Source: Sapria himalayana
Lineage: Eukaryota > Streptophyta > Magnoliopsida > Malpighiales > Rafflesiaceae
Assembly (NCBI GenBank): GCA_029783825.1
Contig: JAREIK010002450.1
Location: 3,217,022-3,281,021 of the forward strand
DNA: 64,000 bases
Direction: 5' to 3'
Positions 24,660 to 36,847 of the stretch are shown here, in pieces. Under the pieces are notes generated by a model. It was not told the DNA's origin, searched no databases, and saw only the letters and a program-made list of their open reading frames with translations. Numbering within the stretch: the stretch's first letter is position 1; each line of letters starts with the position of its first letter. Made by a program: the position numbers and the translations under genes.

Positions 24660-25000
24660 CCGTTATTGTGAACGGTGGTTATTACATTGCTATTGATTTT
24701 TTAAAATTCAGAGGCTGGCATTCACAATGCCAACTATTGAATTTTAAAAATTTTTAAAATGCCAACATTGGGAACACTGACTATTTAATTAAATCAATGA
24801 TCGTCATTCTCAATGCCAGCCTATGATATTTAAAAATTTTAAAAACCAGCATTAGGAATAATGGCTAAAAATTAAACCAATGGACGTCGTTCACAATGCT
24901 GGGTATTGAATTTTAAAAATTTTCAAATGTCTGTATTGCGAACGAAGGCTATTAAATTAAACCAATGGATGTTATTCATAATGTTGGCTATTGAATGATC
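24660..25000. repeat. Subterminal repeats in the left MULE end
   Basis: A segment of roughly 105 bp containing ATTGAATTTTAAAAATTTT, an ATTAAACCAATGG-like word and TTCACAATGCC-like words occurs three times with divergence. The right end has fewer copies, so the two ends differ in length. Confidence 0.6.
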
Positions 25001-25009
25001 CATTCCCCA

Positions 25010-25735
25010 ATTTTTCTGTTCTCCATTTTCTCCTAACCCCGCATTTCTTCAGCAATTAGTTCCACCAAAACGTCTTTTCCACCATACCCTGCTGCTGCAA
25101 AAAATTCAGCATTTGCATAATATATATAAATCTTCATCATTGTTCTAAGCATCCACATCTCAAGTACAAAAAATTAAATTATAGAATACATAGATTCTAT
25201 AGTGTCCAACTGATAAAAATACAAAATAAATTAAAACAATATCTAAAGGTAACACACATATCCTGAGTTCTAATCATCCAACAAATACATAAGCTTGCTA
25301 AACTTAAAATCATATCTATGATATAGAAATGATAATCTTCTCCCAGTTCCAAAAAAAAGAGTTGGAGGTGCCCCATTTTTCTCTTCTCCATTTTCACCTA
25401 ACCCCTAATTTTCTTTAGCCATTTATTCCACTAGTGGCCTTCCTCTTCACCAGACCCTACAGCTGTAAAAAATAATACATTTGCATAATATATAAAAATT
25501 TTCATTAGCATTCTAATCATCCATAACTCAAGTGCAAAAAATTAAATTACAGGATACATAGATTCTAAGTGTCCAACTGAAAAAATTACAAAATAAATTA
25601 AAACTATATCTCAAGCTAACACACATCCCCTGAGTTCTAATCAGCCAAAAAATACATAATATTGCTAAACTTCAAATCATATCTACGATGCAGAAATGAC
25701 ATTTTCTCATGTCCCAAAAAAAGAGTTGCATGCAC
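25010..25735. repeat. Direct duplication of about 363 bp inside the left MULE end
   Basis: Units at about 25010-25374 and 25375-25735 both start TTTTCT-TTCTCCATTTTC, contain TTTGCATAATATATA and GTGTCCAACTGA, and end CCCAAAAAAAGAGTTG or similar. The first about 90 bp also appear inverted in the right MULE end (31985-32100). Confidence 0.75.
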
Positions 25736-25946
25736 CTCCAGCCTATTTCTATGCAATAAAATCTATATCCACATTTTTGTTTCAATCAAAACACACAAAA
25801 TATCATGTGCAATACAAAATAGATAACAATATTTAATAAAAAGACTTGAAGAAGATAAAATAAAACACATACCCGATTTCAGCAAGAATTGTGTCCAATA
25901 ATTTCTTGGATATTCAAAAGGAACAAGCACTTTCAAAGGAATTATG

Positions 25947-28030
25947 TCAACGTGGGGGTATATAAGGTGATGTGTCAATGTGAGTAGGTATGGAAGGTGA
26001 TGTGTAGGTGTGTGGGGATATAAACATCTTGGGTGAGGGGTAAGAAGTAGGCATGGTCAACTCAAGTGTACCAAGACTGCTCTCACTGTCTAGACCATGA
26101 CTTGACCCACCATCTCGAGCACAACCTTGATGATCAACTCCCTCTCTCTCTATCTCAAATGGGGTACATACGTGATGGTGTTGATGACACAGGAGATCTA
26201 ATAAATGATTCATGTGATGTTGAAGCCTCCTCAATTTATATGTTGATACGATGGTCTTCACCGATCTAGCATAACACTGATCTGGTAATATGATGTATGA
26301 CGCATAAAGGACTAGGGGTATCAACACGAGAGCGATTGGCCATGTCAATCATAGTGACAATCTGAGTGAACCAAAGAAAGAATTATAATTACATAATCTA
26401 ATAATTTAAAAATAGGTAAAATATTTTAGAAACACATGACTCTAACATACCAAAATAATAATATTACTAGCTGTAGTATGGAACCTCATATTATTTCTAT
26501 GAAGTCATGATGTCATAAAATGACATGTAATACGATGATACCACTACATGTATGGATAATGAAAGTCCATTGGACCCACCACAGGGGGCGAAGTGATGTT
26601 TCTAGCCGCTCGCATCTCCCATAATGCTATGTATGATGCATTATACGTCGCCTAATTATGCTTGTGTCGTCCATGTGCATCCACTGCATGTAACTTTTGC
26701 TCTTAAGAGCAAGCTGGAGGTATTTTCAAATGCAATCCAAATTGGTGAAGACTCTTTCTAGACGATGCCACTCAACAATCTCAAAATAAATGAGCGGTGA
26801 CATCATCTGCTAGATCTCCTGATCACCTAAGTAGATATATAGGAGCTTATCAAGTAACTCTCCCACGTATGACTGCCATGAGACCTACATGTGAACACTT
26901 TATGTTAATAAACTTCACAGGAATATGAATATAATTAATATAGAACCATATAATTTTACATAAATATTACCTAATCAGGAGTTTGTGCATCTAACTAATC
27001 TCTGTATATGAGTACACCCGATGAGTTTAGCACCCATGTCAAAGGTACTTTTCACATGATCCTGAGTGGAAAAGCTAGCTCTACCTCTTGCTCTACCAGA
27101 GTTTGAGCTGGTAATCCATCGTGGCCAGCCTCAGGTAGGTCACCACCCCCAAATTTGACATCGGCATCATTTAAGGCATGAGCGGGTGGTGAAGCTATAT
27201 CTGCGTGTGGTTGGCCAAAATTGGGTTGCTCGACCTGAAGTCTCTCCCAAGACCATAACTGAATACAAAATAATGAAAAAGTTGATCAAAATATTGAAAT
27301 TTTTATATTGTATTAGGAAAAATAGGATAAATTATCCATATATTAAACAACACACATTCCTAATTATTACATATCTGTATGAGTGTAATACAATCACTAA
27401 TACCACAACTATGATCCGAGCTGACTCGGCATAACTCATAGTATATATGTGCTAGTACTGCACTACCCCAACTATATATCGCAGTATCCATCAAATCTCA
27501 CAGTAGCAGGAAAAAGCACATGGGAACATGCACACACTTCTTGTTTCCAAACAAGAAGCATCTGATCATTGCTAAGATGAACCCATGCGCACAATGCTCT
27601 AATGTGACCTCATCTGCATTAGGTTGTGGGCTAGATAACTGGATACATAACCACCATAAAAAGATAGTGACTCCTCTGATAGCATCGGCGGGTGGGATGA
27701 CATCGAGCAACTCCATGCATAATACTGCCACATCGAACACACATGTGCCAGTGACTACTAGGCCATGGATACGAAGGCCAAAAAGGATGGCGACATCCTA
27801 TAAGGTTATAGTCGTCCCACCTACTAACACATGAAATATGTCTCTCAGGTTGTCATATCTTGATGAGTGAGGTAATAAGTGGCTAATTAATTATAATGTG
27901 GCCCAAATAGTATATACCATAAAATTCAGCCCTAATCACGTATGGCCAAATCTGAATATACATCCTTCACATAGTGATGAAAGCTCTCATCTGCTATCGA
28001 GGGCGGAGGATCTCCTAAAGCTGTAAGCAA
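25947..28030 (-). pseudogene. Plant mobile domain (PMD, MAIN-like) pseudogene in the MULE
   Basis: Reading 28030 downward: PYVIRAEFYGIYYLGH near 27940; TITL-stop-DVAILFGLRIHGL near 27800; ELLDVIPPADAIRGV, then DEVTLEHCAHGFILAMIRCF near 27600; YSWGSAVLAHIYYELCR near 27450. An intron with GT-AG borders (27259-27370) precedes LWSWERLQVEQPNFG. Lower down are QFGLHLKIPPACS and HAVDAHGRHKHN near 26700 and YIALWEMRAARNITSPPVV near 26600. The block order is that of plant mobile domain proteins, which occur as transposon passengers and as host proteins acting in silencing and genome maintenance. A 133-codon frame at 25947-26348 may be its C-terminal tail. Stops and frameshifts make it a pseudogene. 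Confidence 0.8.
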
Positions 28031-28429
28031 CAAAACAACCAAATTTAAAAGTAATTATGCATAAATTACATGCTAAAACTACTAATAGTAATTGATAATT
28101 AACAAATTATGTACTTACTCTATTTCTACTAAGTGTTATCAGTGTCTGTGTCTTGTAATATGAAGATAGATGTATCTGATGGTTCCGCACCATGAACCCC
28201 CCTAGCCATGTCTATATGATATAATAAATTCAAAATAATTGTCAAACATGGCCGTTAATATTAATCACGATGATAATTTACAACACACACGTACAACAAG
28301 AAAGTTACATTCAATAGAAAAAGTCTGATATAAGACAACAAAATATTCGGGACTTCATTTATAAGAAATAAATGTAAGTACATAATTCTTATACAAAACA
28401 ACAACAAAAATGAGGCTTCATTTATAAAC

Positions 28430-30956
28430 AAACAACTAAACTTAATTTTTATTCTTACAAGACCGCTGATTATAACCCTTTTTTTGTAAAACCCACATTT
28501 TATCTTTGTTTTTCCCTCATTGACATCCATTTCATTATGCAAACGGGATGATTTAGGATGATCACTGACATGTCATTTCATCGACTCTAGAGCTATGATC
28601 ATTGGATCATCATAAATAGGTTGCTCATCTTCATTGAATATGGGATAAAATAAGCTTGCCCAAGTATCATAGTAGGATTGCATAGTGTAGTAGCCTTGAA
28701 AAAATAACCAAAAATTAAAACTTCAATACTGACATGCTACTATGATATAGCTACATGAAAATTCATATATCAGTGTCTTACCACATGTATAGTTCTTATC
28801 ATTTATATTGAGGTGATGAATGCGACCACTTTTGGACCTTAAGTGAAAGATGCCATGTATGTGATCATAAAGAACAATTTCCATTAATCTATCTTTAACC
28901 TCATGACATTGAATCTGAGTATCAATATATTATGTGAACTGCTCATCGTATGCCAATCTATCAGCACATTATTCCTTTCTTGCAACAAAGTAACTATTAA
29001 GGCGGAAAAATGTCAATTAAACTAATACAGTGATTGGTAAGCTATGAGTCCCTTTAAGAACATTGTTAAATACCTCTGATATATTGGTTGTAATTATCTC
29101 ATATCTTTGACCTATATCATGTGAAAGTACCCATAACAGAAGAGGGATCGCCTCTAACCATTGTTGTGCTTCAGGATTAATTCTCTCAATTGTAACCATA
29201 TGCCTATTCATCTTCCATGGTGTTGTTGCAACAGCTGCTCTGCATACTAAATTCTTCAAGAGGTTATCTTTGAAGAAAGTCATAAAATTGCTGATAAGAT
29301 GATGCATCCAGATCCTATGACAGGCATACGATGCATCCCAACCAAGATAAGGATTGATCATAGCCGTCATAATACTTGGATGTCTGTCATATACAACACA
29401 AATCCCCGTCCGTTGAGTTACTCTATTTCTGATACATGCCAAGAACTATCCCCAAATATCAAAATTCTCGCCTTCTGTAATAGCAAATGCCAATGGGAAC
29501 AACTGATTATTTCCGTCACATCCCATAGTAATTAACAATATCTCTTTATACTTCCCATACAAATGTGTACCATCAATACTTAGTACAGGATGATAATTTA
29601 TGAACCCTTCAATAGATGGCTTGAATGACCAGAACACACATTGAAATGTCTCATTGTTTGGCACACTATGAGATATGGTTTTCCAAATAACAACACATCC
29701 ATGATTTGCTTGTTAAATGGCTAAGAATAAATGTGGGTGATATGTATATGATTGGGAAAAATCACCAAATAAGTATCTAAATGTCTTATGCTTTCCATCC
29801 AAAGCTTTTTTATATGAAATTGTATATCTCAATTTCTCTATCATGATTGATTGAATAACCACAGGGGACAATGTAAATTATGCATTAATTATTGATTCTA
29901 TATGAGCAGCATCCAACTTTGAGTCTAGTTGATGATGGTCTCGGTTCAAATATGGATTTACACAAGTATGCGGCCCTTTATATTTGTTGATCAAAAATAA
30001 ATTAGTATCTTTCATAACTATGGCATGCAACTTTCATTGATATTGACATTCTTCATCCTTATTATATCTTAAAACAAGCAATTTTTTTGAGGAGGCAACT
30101 ACAATAAACTCACGGTGTGTTTTAATTGAGTAAATCTTTATAGCCTCTTGTAATTTGGATTTAGAATTTAAAACTTTCCCAATTTCTAATTCACCACTCG
30201 CATAACTAGTTATTTCTTGCCCCCATGGAATCCAACCACTTGAAATAGTAATATCTATATTTTCAACATGTTCAAAACAAAGTATTGGTGGTAGGTGAAA
30301 CTGAATAGGAATCGACTCATCAGGTTCCTCATAATCATCTGTGATATTCAATACATCACAAGATAATGCATGTGCACAAACAAATATCTCTTGCTCATTC
30401 TCCAAAACTTGATTTGTAGTTTGGAATGATGAAACATATACATCGGCTTGAACATGTAAGTCATCATCATATTCAATATCAATATTTTCATCGAGTTCAT
30501 CATCTTCTTCTTCATAAGTGCAAGTATCATCATCTCAATATGCTCCAGTATCTCATACCGAACCACTGCTAGGCTCACATCCATAATCAATTTTTGTAAT
30601 ATTTTCAATTTCTACAACACCAATAGATTGATTCACTTGTCGATGTTTCAGATGACCTTAACAAACAATTCAATTTCCTCATTGCCAGTTGTGTTAATAA
30701 TTTTCAATATTTAGTGCACAGAACTATCATTCCATATTGTAAGAGGTTAGACCTTATTTCCACTTTTTAGAGGATACTTACACTTGAGAACTAAGTTGAA
30801 CTTCTGTTTGTCAATAGGTGCGCTTGAAAATATGATATCACCCAATTGTTCAAACGTGTAGTCAACTGGTATTTTTGAAGGTACAATCAAAGCTTTATTT
30901 CCATCATATTTCATATCTTTATGGGTTCTCACTATATGTCCATTGTAATAATACAT
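28430..30956 (-). pseudogene. MULE transposase (mudrA type) pseudogene
   Basis: The N-terminus MYYYNGHIVRTHKDMKY starts at 30956. A MuDR-type N-terminal domain follows (ELEIGKVLNSKSKLQEAI near 30170). The MULE catalytic region has its first Asp in SIDGTHLYGKYK near 29574 and DGNNQLFPLAFAITEG; a single TAG at 29446-29448 replaces the Trp expected before FLACIRN; the second Asp is in VVYDRHPSI near 29385. The SWIM finger (GRIHHLNINDKNYTCG, near 28800) is split by an apparent intron. A C-terminal knuckle region reads RLHNEMDVNEGKTKIKCG near 28510 with later cysteines lost. Frameshifts separate the pieces. It is nearly full length but cannot be active as it stands. Confidence 0.82.
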
Positions 30957-31984
30957 TATGAGGATAGAGGAAACAGATATAATTGATCTGTTTCAAAACA
31001 AGTAAAAAAAATTAAAAATTATGAGAGATGATTATCGAATAGACAATGCTTATATATACTTGTTTTTATATGTCCTGATTTTTTTTTGATAATTTAATGT
31101 TTCATTTCTCAACTTGATGGGATAGATATCTATTTTTGCTAAATGACATATTTGTATGATTCTATGTAGAAATAAACTAAAATAAGCATTTAAAATTATT
31201 TTTGTTGCATTTGCTCCTTATATCATATAACATATATGTCATACAACATTTATGAAACATGTTAAATAAGTGACATATTTATATGATTTTTTTAAAGATA
31301 TTCTTAAATATAGACCAATATATTTTAATATGTTTAAAATATTTTTTAAATATGATTCTATGTAAATATAGCATAAGAGAATACTTGAAAAAATGTTATC
31401 AATTTCTTAAAAAATATGTTTTATATGATTATGCTTTTTTATTGATTTTTTTGAAATTTACCATAAAATTAAATTATTAAAAACATTTTATAAGTGAAAC
31501 ATTTGAAAATTTTAGCAAATTAAATGTTTAAAAATAAAAAAAATGAGAACATACATATTATATATTATAGAAACATGTGTGTGTGTGTGTGTGTGCGCGT
31601 GTGTGCATGTGTGCGTGTGTGCGTGGATGTGGGTGTCATGAAGTAGATATACATGGTTGAGAGAGTGTCCTTATATATATTTATGTTAATGGTACATTGT
31701 GTTGAACACTCCACATGCATGTATATTTTGGATTTTATTATGTTATGAAGTAGATATTATGTGCCTATATATTTAGAAATGAAGAACTCATATTAAGCCA
31801 ATTATTTAGAAAACAATATTAGAAAACATAATAAAAGTTGCAGTCAAATAACAAACATAATAAAACAAAAGAGTTTTGTACCAATAAACCCTAACGCCCC
31901 AAAATCTTATTGCAAGAAAATAAGACAAATAGCAAATATTAGAAGGAGAGCTGTTGAATGCTTGTGCAATACAACCTTGTCATC
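30957..31984. other. MULE 5' non-coding region with GT microsatellite
   Basis: AT-rich DNA between the transposase start and the right inverted repeat. A (GT)n tract with GC and CA variants lies at 31568-31628. One 65-codon frame (31283-31480) has AT-driven composition and no similarity. Confidence 0.6.
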
Positions 31985-32387
31985 GTCGAGGTGGGGTATG
32001 GTGGAAAATGGGAGGCCACTGGTGAAATAAATGGTGAAAGAAAATCAAGGGTTAGGTGTAAATAGAGAAAAGAAAAATAGGAGGAAGGAAGAAGATAATT
32101 GTTTGGGTATAAATTTGTTCAATAGCCGGTGTTTAGAACGATGATCATTGGTTTAATTAAATAGACGTTGTTTCTAATGCCGGCATTTTGAAAAATTTTA
32201 AAATTCAATAGCCAGCGTTGTGAATGCCAGTCTCAGAATTTTTAAAAATCAATAGTAAGGCAATAGCCGTCATTCACAATGATGAGCATTGCCACGGTGT
32301 TTTTAGACACACTAGTTTGGCCATTTTTGAAACTCGAATTAAATAATATATTTTTTATTTTATATGTATTATTTCCGTACAAAACTT

Positions 32388-34790
32388 AGTTATTTCAATC
32401 ATCTAATGCCGTTAATTATTTCAATCATCTAATGTTGTTAGTTATTTCAATCATCTAATGTTGTTAGTTATTTCAATCACTTATGCTATTATCATCTGAC
32501 GCCGTTTGGTTTCTTACTTATCCGGCACTATAAGTAATTTCACTCATTTGCCATTTGACCCATTAGTGATTTCACTCATCTGCCATCTAACCCGTTAGTG
32601 ATTTTACTCATCTGACTCGTTAATGATGTCACTCATCTGACTCGTTAGTGATTTCACTCATCTTACTCGTTAGTGATTTCACTCATCTTACTCGTTAGTG
32701 ATTTCACTCATCTTACTCGTTAGTGATTTCACTCATCTTACTCGTTAGTGATTTCACTCATATGACCCGTTATTGATTTCACTCATTTGACTCGGTTCTG
32801 ATTTCACTCATCTAATTTATTAGTGATATCTTTCCTCTGACCTGTCAGTGATTTCACTTATTTGACCCGTTAGTGATTTTAGTCCTCTGAGGCTCTGACC
32901 CGTTAATGATTTCAGTCCTCTGAGGCTCTGACCCGTTATAGATTTCAGTCCTCTGAGGCTCTGATCCGTTAATGATTTCAGTCCTCTGAGGCTCTGACCC
33001 GTTAATGATTTCAGTCCTCTGAGGCTCTGACCCGTTAATGATTTCAGTCCTCCGAGGCTCTGACCCGTTAATGATTTCAGTCCTCCGAGGCTCTGACCCG
33101 TTAATGATTTCAGTCCTCTGAGGCTCTGACCCGTTAATGATTTCAGTCCTCTGAGGCTCTGACCCGTTAATGATTTTAGTCCTCTGAGGCTCTGACCCGT
33201 TAGTCTTTTTCGTCATTTAAACTATTAGTGTTTTACGTCCTCTGACCCGTTAGTGTTTTCCGTCGTCTGACCCGTTAGTATTTTCCGTCGTCTGACCCGT
33301 TAGTATTTTCCGTCGTCTGACCCATTAGTGTTTTCCGTCTCTGACCCGTTAGTTTTTTCCGTCCTCTGACCCGTTAGTTTTTTCCGTCCTCTGACCCGTT
33401 AGTTTTTTCCGTCCTCTGACCCGTTAGTTTTTTTTGTACTTTGACCCGTTAGTCTTTTTCGTCATTTAAACTATTAGTGTTTTACGTCCTCTGACTCGTT
33501 AGTGTTTTCCGTCTTCTGACCCGTTAGTGTTTTCCGTCCTCTGACTCGTTAGTGTTTTCCGTCATCTGACCCGTTACTGTTTTCCGTCCTCTGACCCGTT
33601 AGTTTTTTCCGTCCTCTGACCCATTAGTTTTTTTCGTCCTCTGACCCGTTAGTTTTTTTTGTCCTTTGACCCGTTAGTATTTTTCGTCTTCTGACCCGTT
33701 AGTGTTTTCCATCCTCTGACCCGTTAGTGTTTTTTGTCCTCTGACCCGTTAGTGTTTTACGTCCTCTGACCCGTTAGTGCTTTACGTACTCTGACCCCGT
33801 TAGTGTTTTACTGTCCTCTGACCCCGTTAGTGTTTTCCGTACTCTGACCCGTTAGTGTTTTCCGTCCTCTGACCCCATTAGTGTTTTCCGTACTCTGATC
33901 CGTTAGTGTTTTCCGTCATATGACCCCGTTAGTGTTTTACGTCCTCTGACCTCGTTAGTGTTTTCTGTACTCTGACCCGTTAGTATTTTCTGTCCTCTGA
34001 CCCCATTAGTGTTTTCCGTCATCTGGCCCCGTTAGTGTTTTCCATCCTCTGACCCCGTTAGTGTTTTCAGTCCTCTGACCCCGTTAGTGTTTTCAGTCCT
34101 CTGACCCCGTTAGTGTTTTCAGTCCTTTGACCCCGTTAGTGTTTTCAGTTCTATGATGTCATCTGTGATTTTAGTTATCCAATGCTGTTGTGATTTCAGT
34201 TATCTAATGTGATTTCAGTCCTCTTGACAACATTTTTTATTTTAGACTTCTGACGCCCTTTGTGATTTCAGTTTATCGATGCCTTATGTGATTTCAGTCC
34301 TCTCAAGTCTTTTGTGATTTCAGTTTATTGATGCCTTATGTGATTTCAGTCCTCTGATGGAGTATGTGATTTCAGTCTTCTGATGGCGTGTGTGATTTCG
34401 GTCCTCTGATGATGGTTGTGATCTCAGTCCTCTAAAGCCGCTTGTGATCTTAGTCAAGTCCTCTACACCAATTCAGTCCTCTGACACCGTTTGTTATCTA
34501 AGTCCTCTGATGTCGTCTGTAATCTTAGTCTGATGTCTTGATCTCAGTCCTCAGATGCCATCTGTGATCTCAGTTCTTTGACGCCGTCTTTGATCTCAGT
34601 CCTCTAATGCTGTTTGTGATCACAGTCCTCTGACGCTGTTTGTGATCACAGTCCTCTGACGCTGTTTGTGATCTCAATCCTCTTGACGCCGTTTGGGATC
34701 TCTAATGCCGCCTCGTTTCTACTTCTCCCTATTCTAGATTTTCACGTTCTTTTCTATGCTAAATTTTATTTTCTTCTGCTGCCGTTAGTG
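32388..34790. repeat. Multi-zone minisatellite upstream of the ORP gene, about 2.4 kb
   Basis: Five zones share a core CCGTTAGTGATTTCAGTCCT-like unit: 32388-32470 (26 bp, ATCTAATGTTGTTAG), 32520-32870 (25 bp, TCATCTTACTCGTTAG), 32870-33200 (33 bp, CTGAGGCTCTGACCCG, about ten near-identical copies), 33200-34150 (25 bp, CGTCCTCTGACCCGTTAG, about 38 copies) and 34150-34720 (26 bp, CTGACGCCGTTTGTG). The array ends just before the ORP start codon. The 33-bp zone is open on the minus strand as an 11-residue repeat only because 33 is divisible by three. Confidence 0.95.
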
Positions 34791-34797
34791 ATTTCAC

Positions 34798-35693
34798 ATG
34801 GAAATCACCATAGTATCTGTTCCTACTAATAGTCCAGTAACCTGCTCATCCGGTAACGAAATCATTCACGTCGCTTATGAAAATGGTTTCCAACATGGTA
34901 ACACTAATAACGGTGATGACCAGGTTAACCGGCGCCTCACACTGGAAGGTAGTGTGGGTCCGGGTGTATCATCGGAACAGCTGGTGGATGTTAAGATAAC
35001 TGATATAGTCGGGAACAGAATCTCGGGTATTCTGTACAAGTGGGTGAATTACGGGAAAGGCTGGCGGCCCAGATGGTTTGCTTTACAAGATGGCGTGTTA
35101 TCATTTTATAAAATCCACGGGCCGGATAAGATAGTTGTTAATCAGGAGACTGAGAAAGGATCTAAAATTATAGGGGAGGAATCTTTTAGAAGGATTTATG
35201 CGCATAAGAATATGAATTCTCATGTTCTACGCAAGCCAGTGGGTGAAATCCATCTTAAGGTGAACATCACTTGTATTTCCTTATTTCCACCTATGGATGT
35301 TTTTTTATTAGACATCATCCTGATCGTTATTGCCAGGTGTCGTCCATTCGTGAGAGCAGGACTGATGACAGGAGATTTTCAGTGTTCACTGGAACAAAGA
35401 GACTTCATTTAAGAGCAGATTCCCGGGAAGATTGCCGTGCCTGGACGGACACATTGTTGGCAGTGAAGAATATGTTTCCTCGCTTGTCTAACAGTGAGCT
35501 ATTGGTGAGTGTGGATGATATGGTAGTGTCCACTGAGAAGTTGAGGCAGCGGCTTCATGAGGAGGGTGTGGCAGAGGCTGCAATTCAGGACAGTGAGCAA
35601 ATAATGAAGAACGAGTTTGCTACACTTCTGAATCAAATCATCTTGCTTAAACAAAAGCAGTGGCTCCTCTTTGATACACTGCGCCACTTGGAG
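34798..35693 (+). CDS. Oxysterol-binding protein-related protein, exons 1-2 (PH domain)
   Basis: Exon 1 (34798-35259, 154 codons) and exon 2 (35337-35693, 119 codons) join through a 77-bp GT-AG intron in phase 0. A variable N-terminus of about 70 residues precedes a PH domain (residues about 76-203): [44 protein letters not shown], then [18 protein letters not shown] and [16 protein letters not shown] helical stretch follows ([36 protein letters not shown]), likely coiled coil. Plant ORPs move sterols or phosphoinositides between membranes, and the PH domain gives membrane targeting. The ATG at 34798 is the only in-frame start before the domain and has G at +4. A minisatellite adjoins it upstream. 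It continues at 42907. Confidence 0.93.
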
Positions 35694-36847
35694 GTACACT
35701 TGTAATTTGATAACTAATATTAAATATATGTTTTTTTTTCAGTTTCTTCCTTTTATTGTTGTGTTAATATAGTTTTTTCTGCCAGTTAATTTGTACTTGA
35801 TTGGTGAATGTGAAGGATTTTTTTTTTCTTATCCTGGAGATGATCTAACTATTGTGTTATTTTCTTCCATTGTTCATTTCATTGGGAAACATTATGTAGA
35901 GAGATCAATTCATAACATTACTTAGGCAAAGAAACAAAACTAAAGGTAAAAAAATGTGCTAAGTGACAAAATGGCAAAGCTAATTCTGGAAAATTTTAGG
36001 TATCAAAGCATCAGAGTGATATAGTTTAATAGGGAGATTAATAGCTGTAATTAGAATGCTCTTTAATTCTGTTCATGTTGAGAGATATGATATGTTCATA
36101 TGTTTTTTTTATTTTTTATTTTTCATTTAGTTGCAAGGTTTGATTGGGATAAATCTTAGTTGTTGAATGATGATGATGATTTCTCATTTAGTTTAAATAG
36201 AGTACTAAGTATATATTTGCATTATAAGGCATTTTATTTTATTTTATTTTTTGGGCATTGCATGTGTTAATATTCTCCATGTATACATGTATAAGTACTC
36301 TCCATTAAGTTGTTTATCTTTGAGTGATTTTATCAGATGATCCTAGTAATATACTCATTTGAAAATTTATATTTAGTGTTAAGCATGTATATTTTTAGCA
36401 AACAAGTAATTCTGACTTGAATTTTTTTTCATAGGCAAATTGAGTTTCAAATTACATTTGATCCTAGATGAAGTGAAATTAGGATGACTAGTCACACTTT
36501 AATAATTATAATTGATAGAAGAGAAGAATTTGGAGAAGTGACAAAGGTAAGAGACCTAGCTTGACTTGTTCTTATTGTGAGAAGGTAAAACACACTTATT
36601 AAGAGAGTTATTGAGTTCTTTATCCTAATATATGACATGCTTGTTCTGATTTCATGAATTGTTGAATTGACATCAAGTTCATTCAAGTTTGATAATATAA
36701 TTTATCCATCAGTATACTTATGATTTTTAGAGAGTATTGTTCTTTTATCATTTTTTAATTATCACATAGTTCTCATCAAGGTCTAAATATTTTAATTTTT
36801 TCTATATTATTTTTAATTTCAAATTTTTGGATATTTAATTTAAGAAC
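35694..36847. other. ORP intron 2, left part
   Basis: Starts GTACACTTG after the exon. AT-rich with no gene; a copia gag relic is inside (36525-36640). Confidence 0.6.
36525..36640 (+). pseudogene. Ty1/copia gag zinc-knuckle relic
   Basis: The frame from 36540 reads DKGKRPSLTCSYCEKVKHTY, a stop, ESY, a stop, VLYPN. This fits the copia gag knuckle C-x2-C-x4-H-x4-C, with the last Cys position lost beside a stop and the usual Gly before His read as Lys. No other part of a copia element is next to it. Confidence 0.5.

Larger units (their letters stand above)
24558..32381 (-). mobile_element. Mutator-like element (MULE) with PMD gene, about 7.8 kb
   Basis: Long terminal inverted repeats (24558 to about 25095 and about 31985 to 32381) share in inverted form TTTCAAAAATATGCCTAAAC / TTTCAAAAATGGCCAAAC and GTGTGTCTGAAAACACCG / GTGTGTCTAAAAACACCG. 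A candidate 9-bp target duplication (7 of 9) flanks them. Inside, on the minus strand, lie a mudrA-type transposase relic (28430-30956) and then a plant mobile domain relic (25947-28030). This arrangement is known for plant MULEs that carry PMD genes. The right end abuts the minisatellite in front of the ORP gene. Confidence 0.85.

Noticed and set aside
32854..33216. 120-codon minus-strand frame of an 11-residue repeat
   Set aside because: The 33-bp unit of the minisatellite keeps any stop-free frame open; there is no flanking coding signal.
32388..34790. CRISPR-like regular repeats
   Set aside because: The units are directly adjacent without unique spacers, and the setting is a plant nuclear gene.
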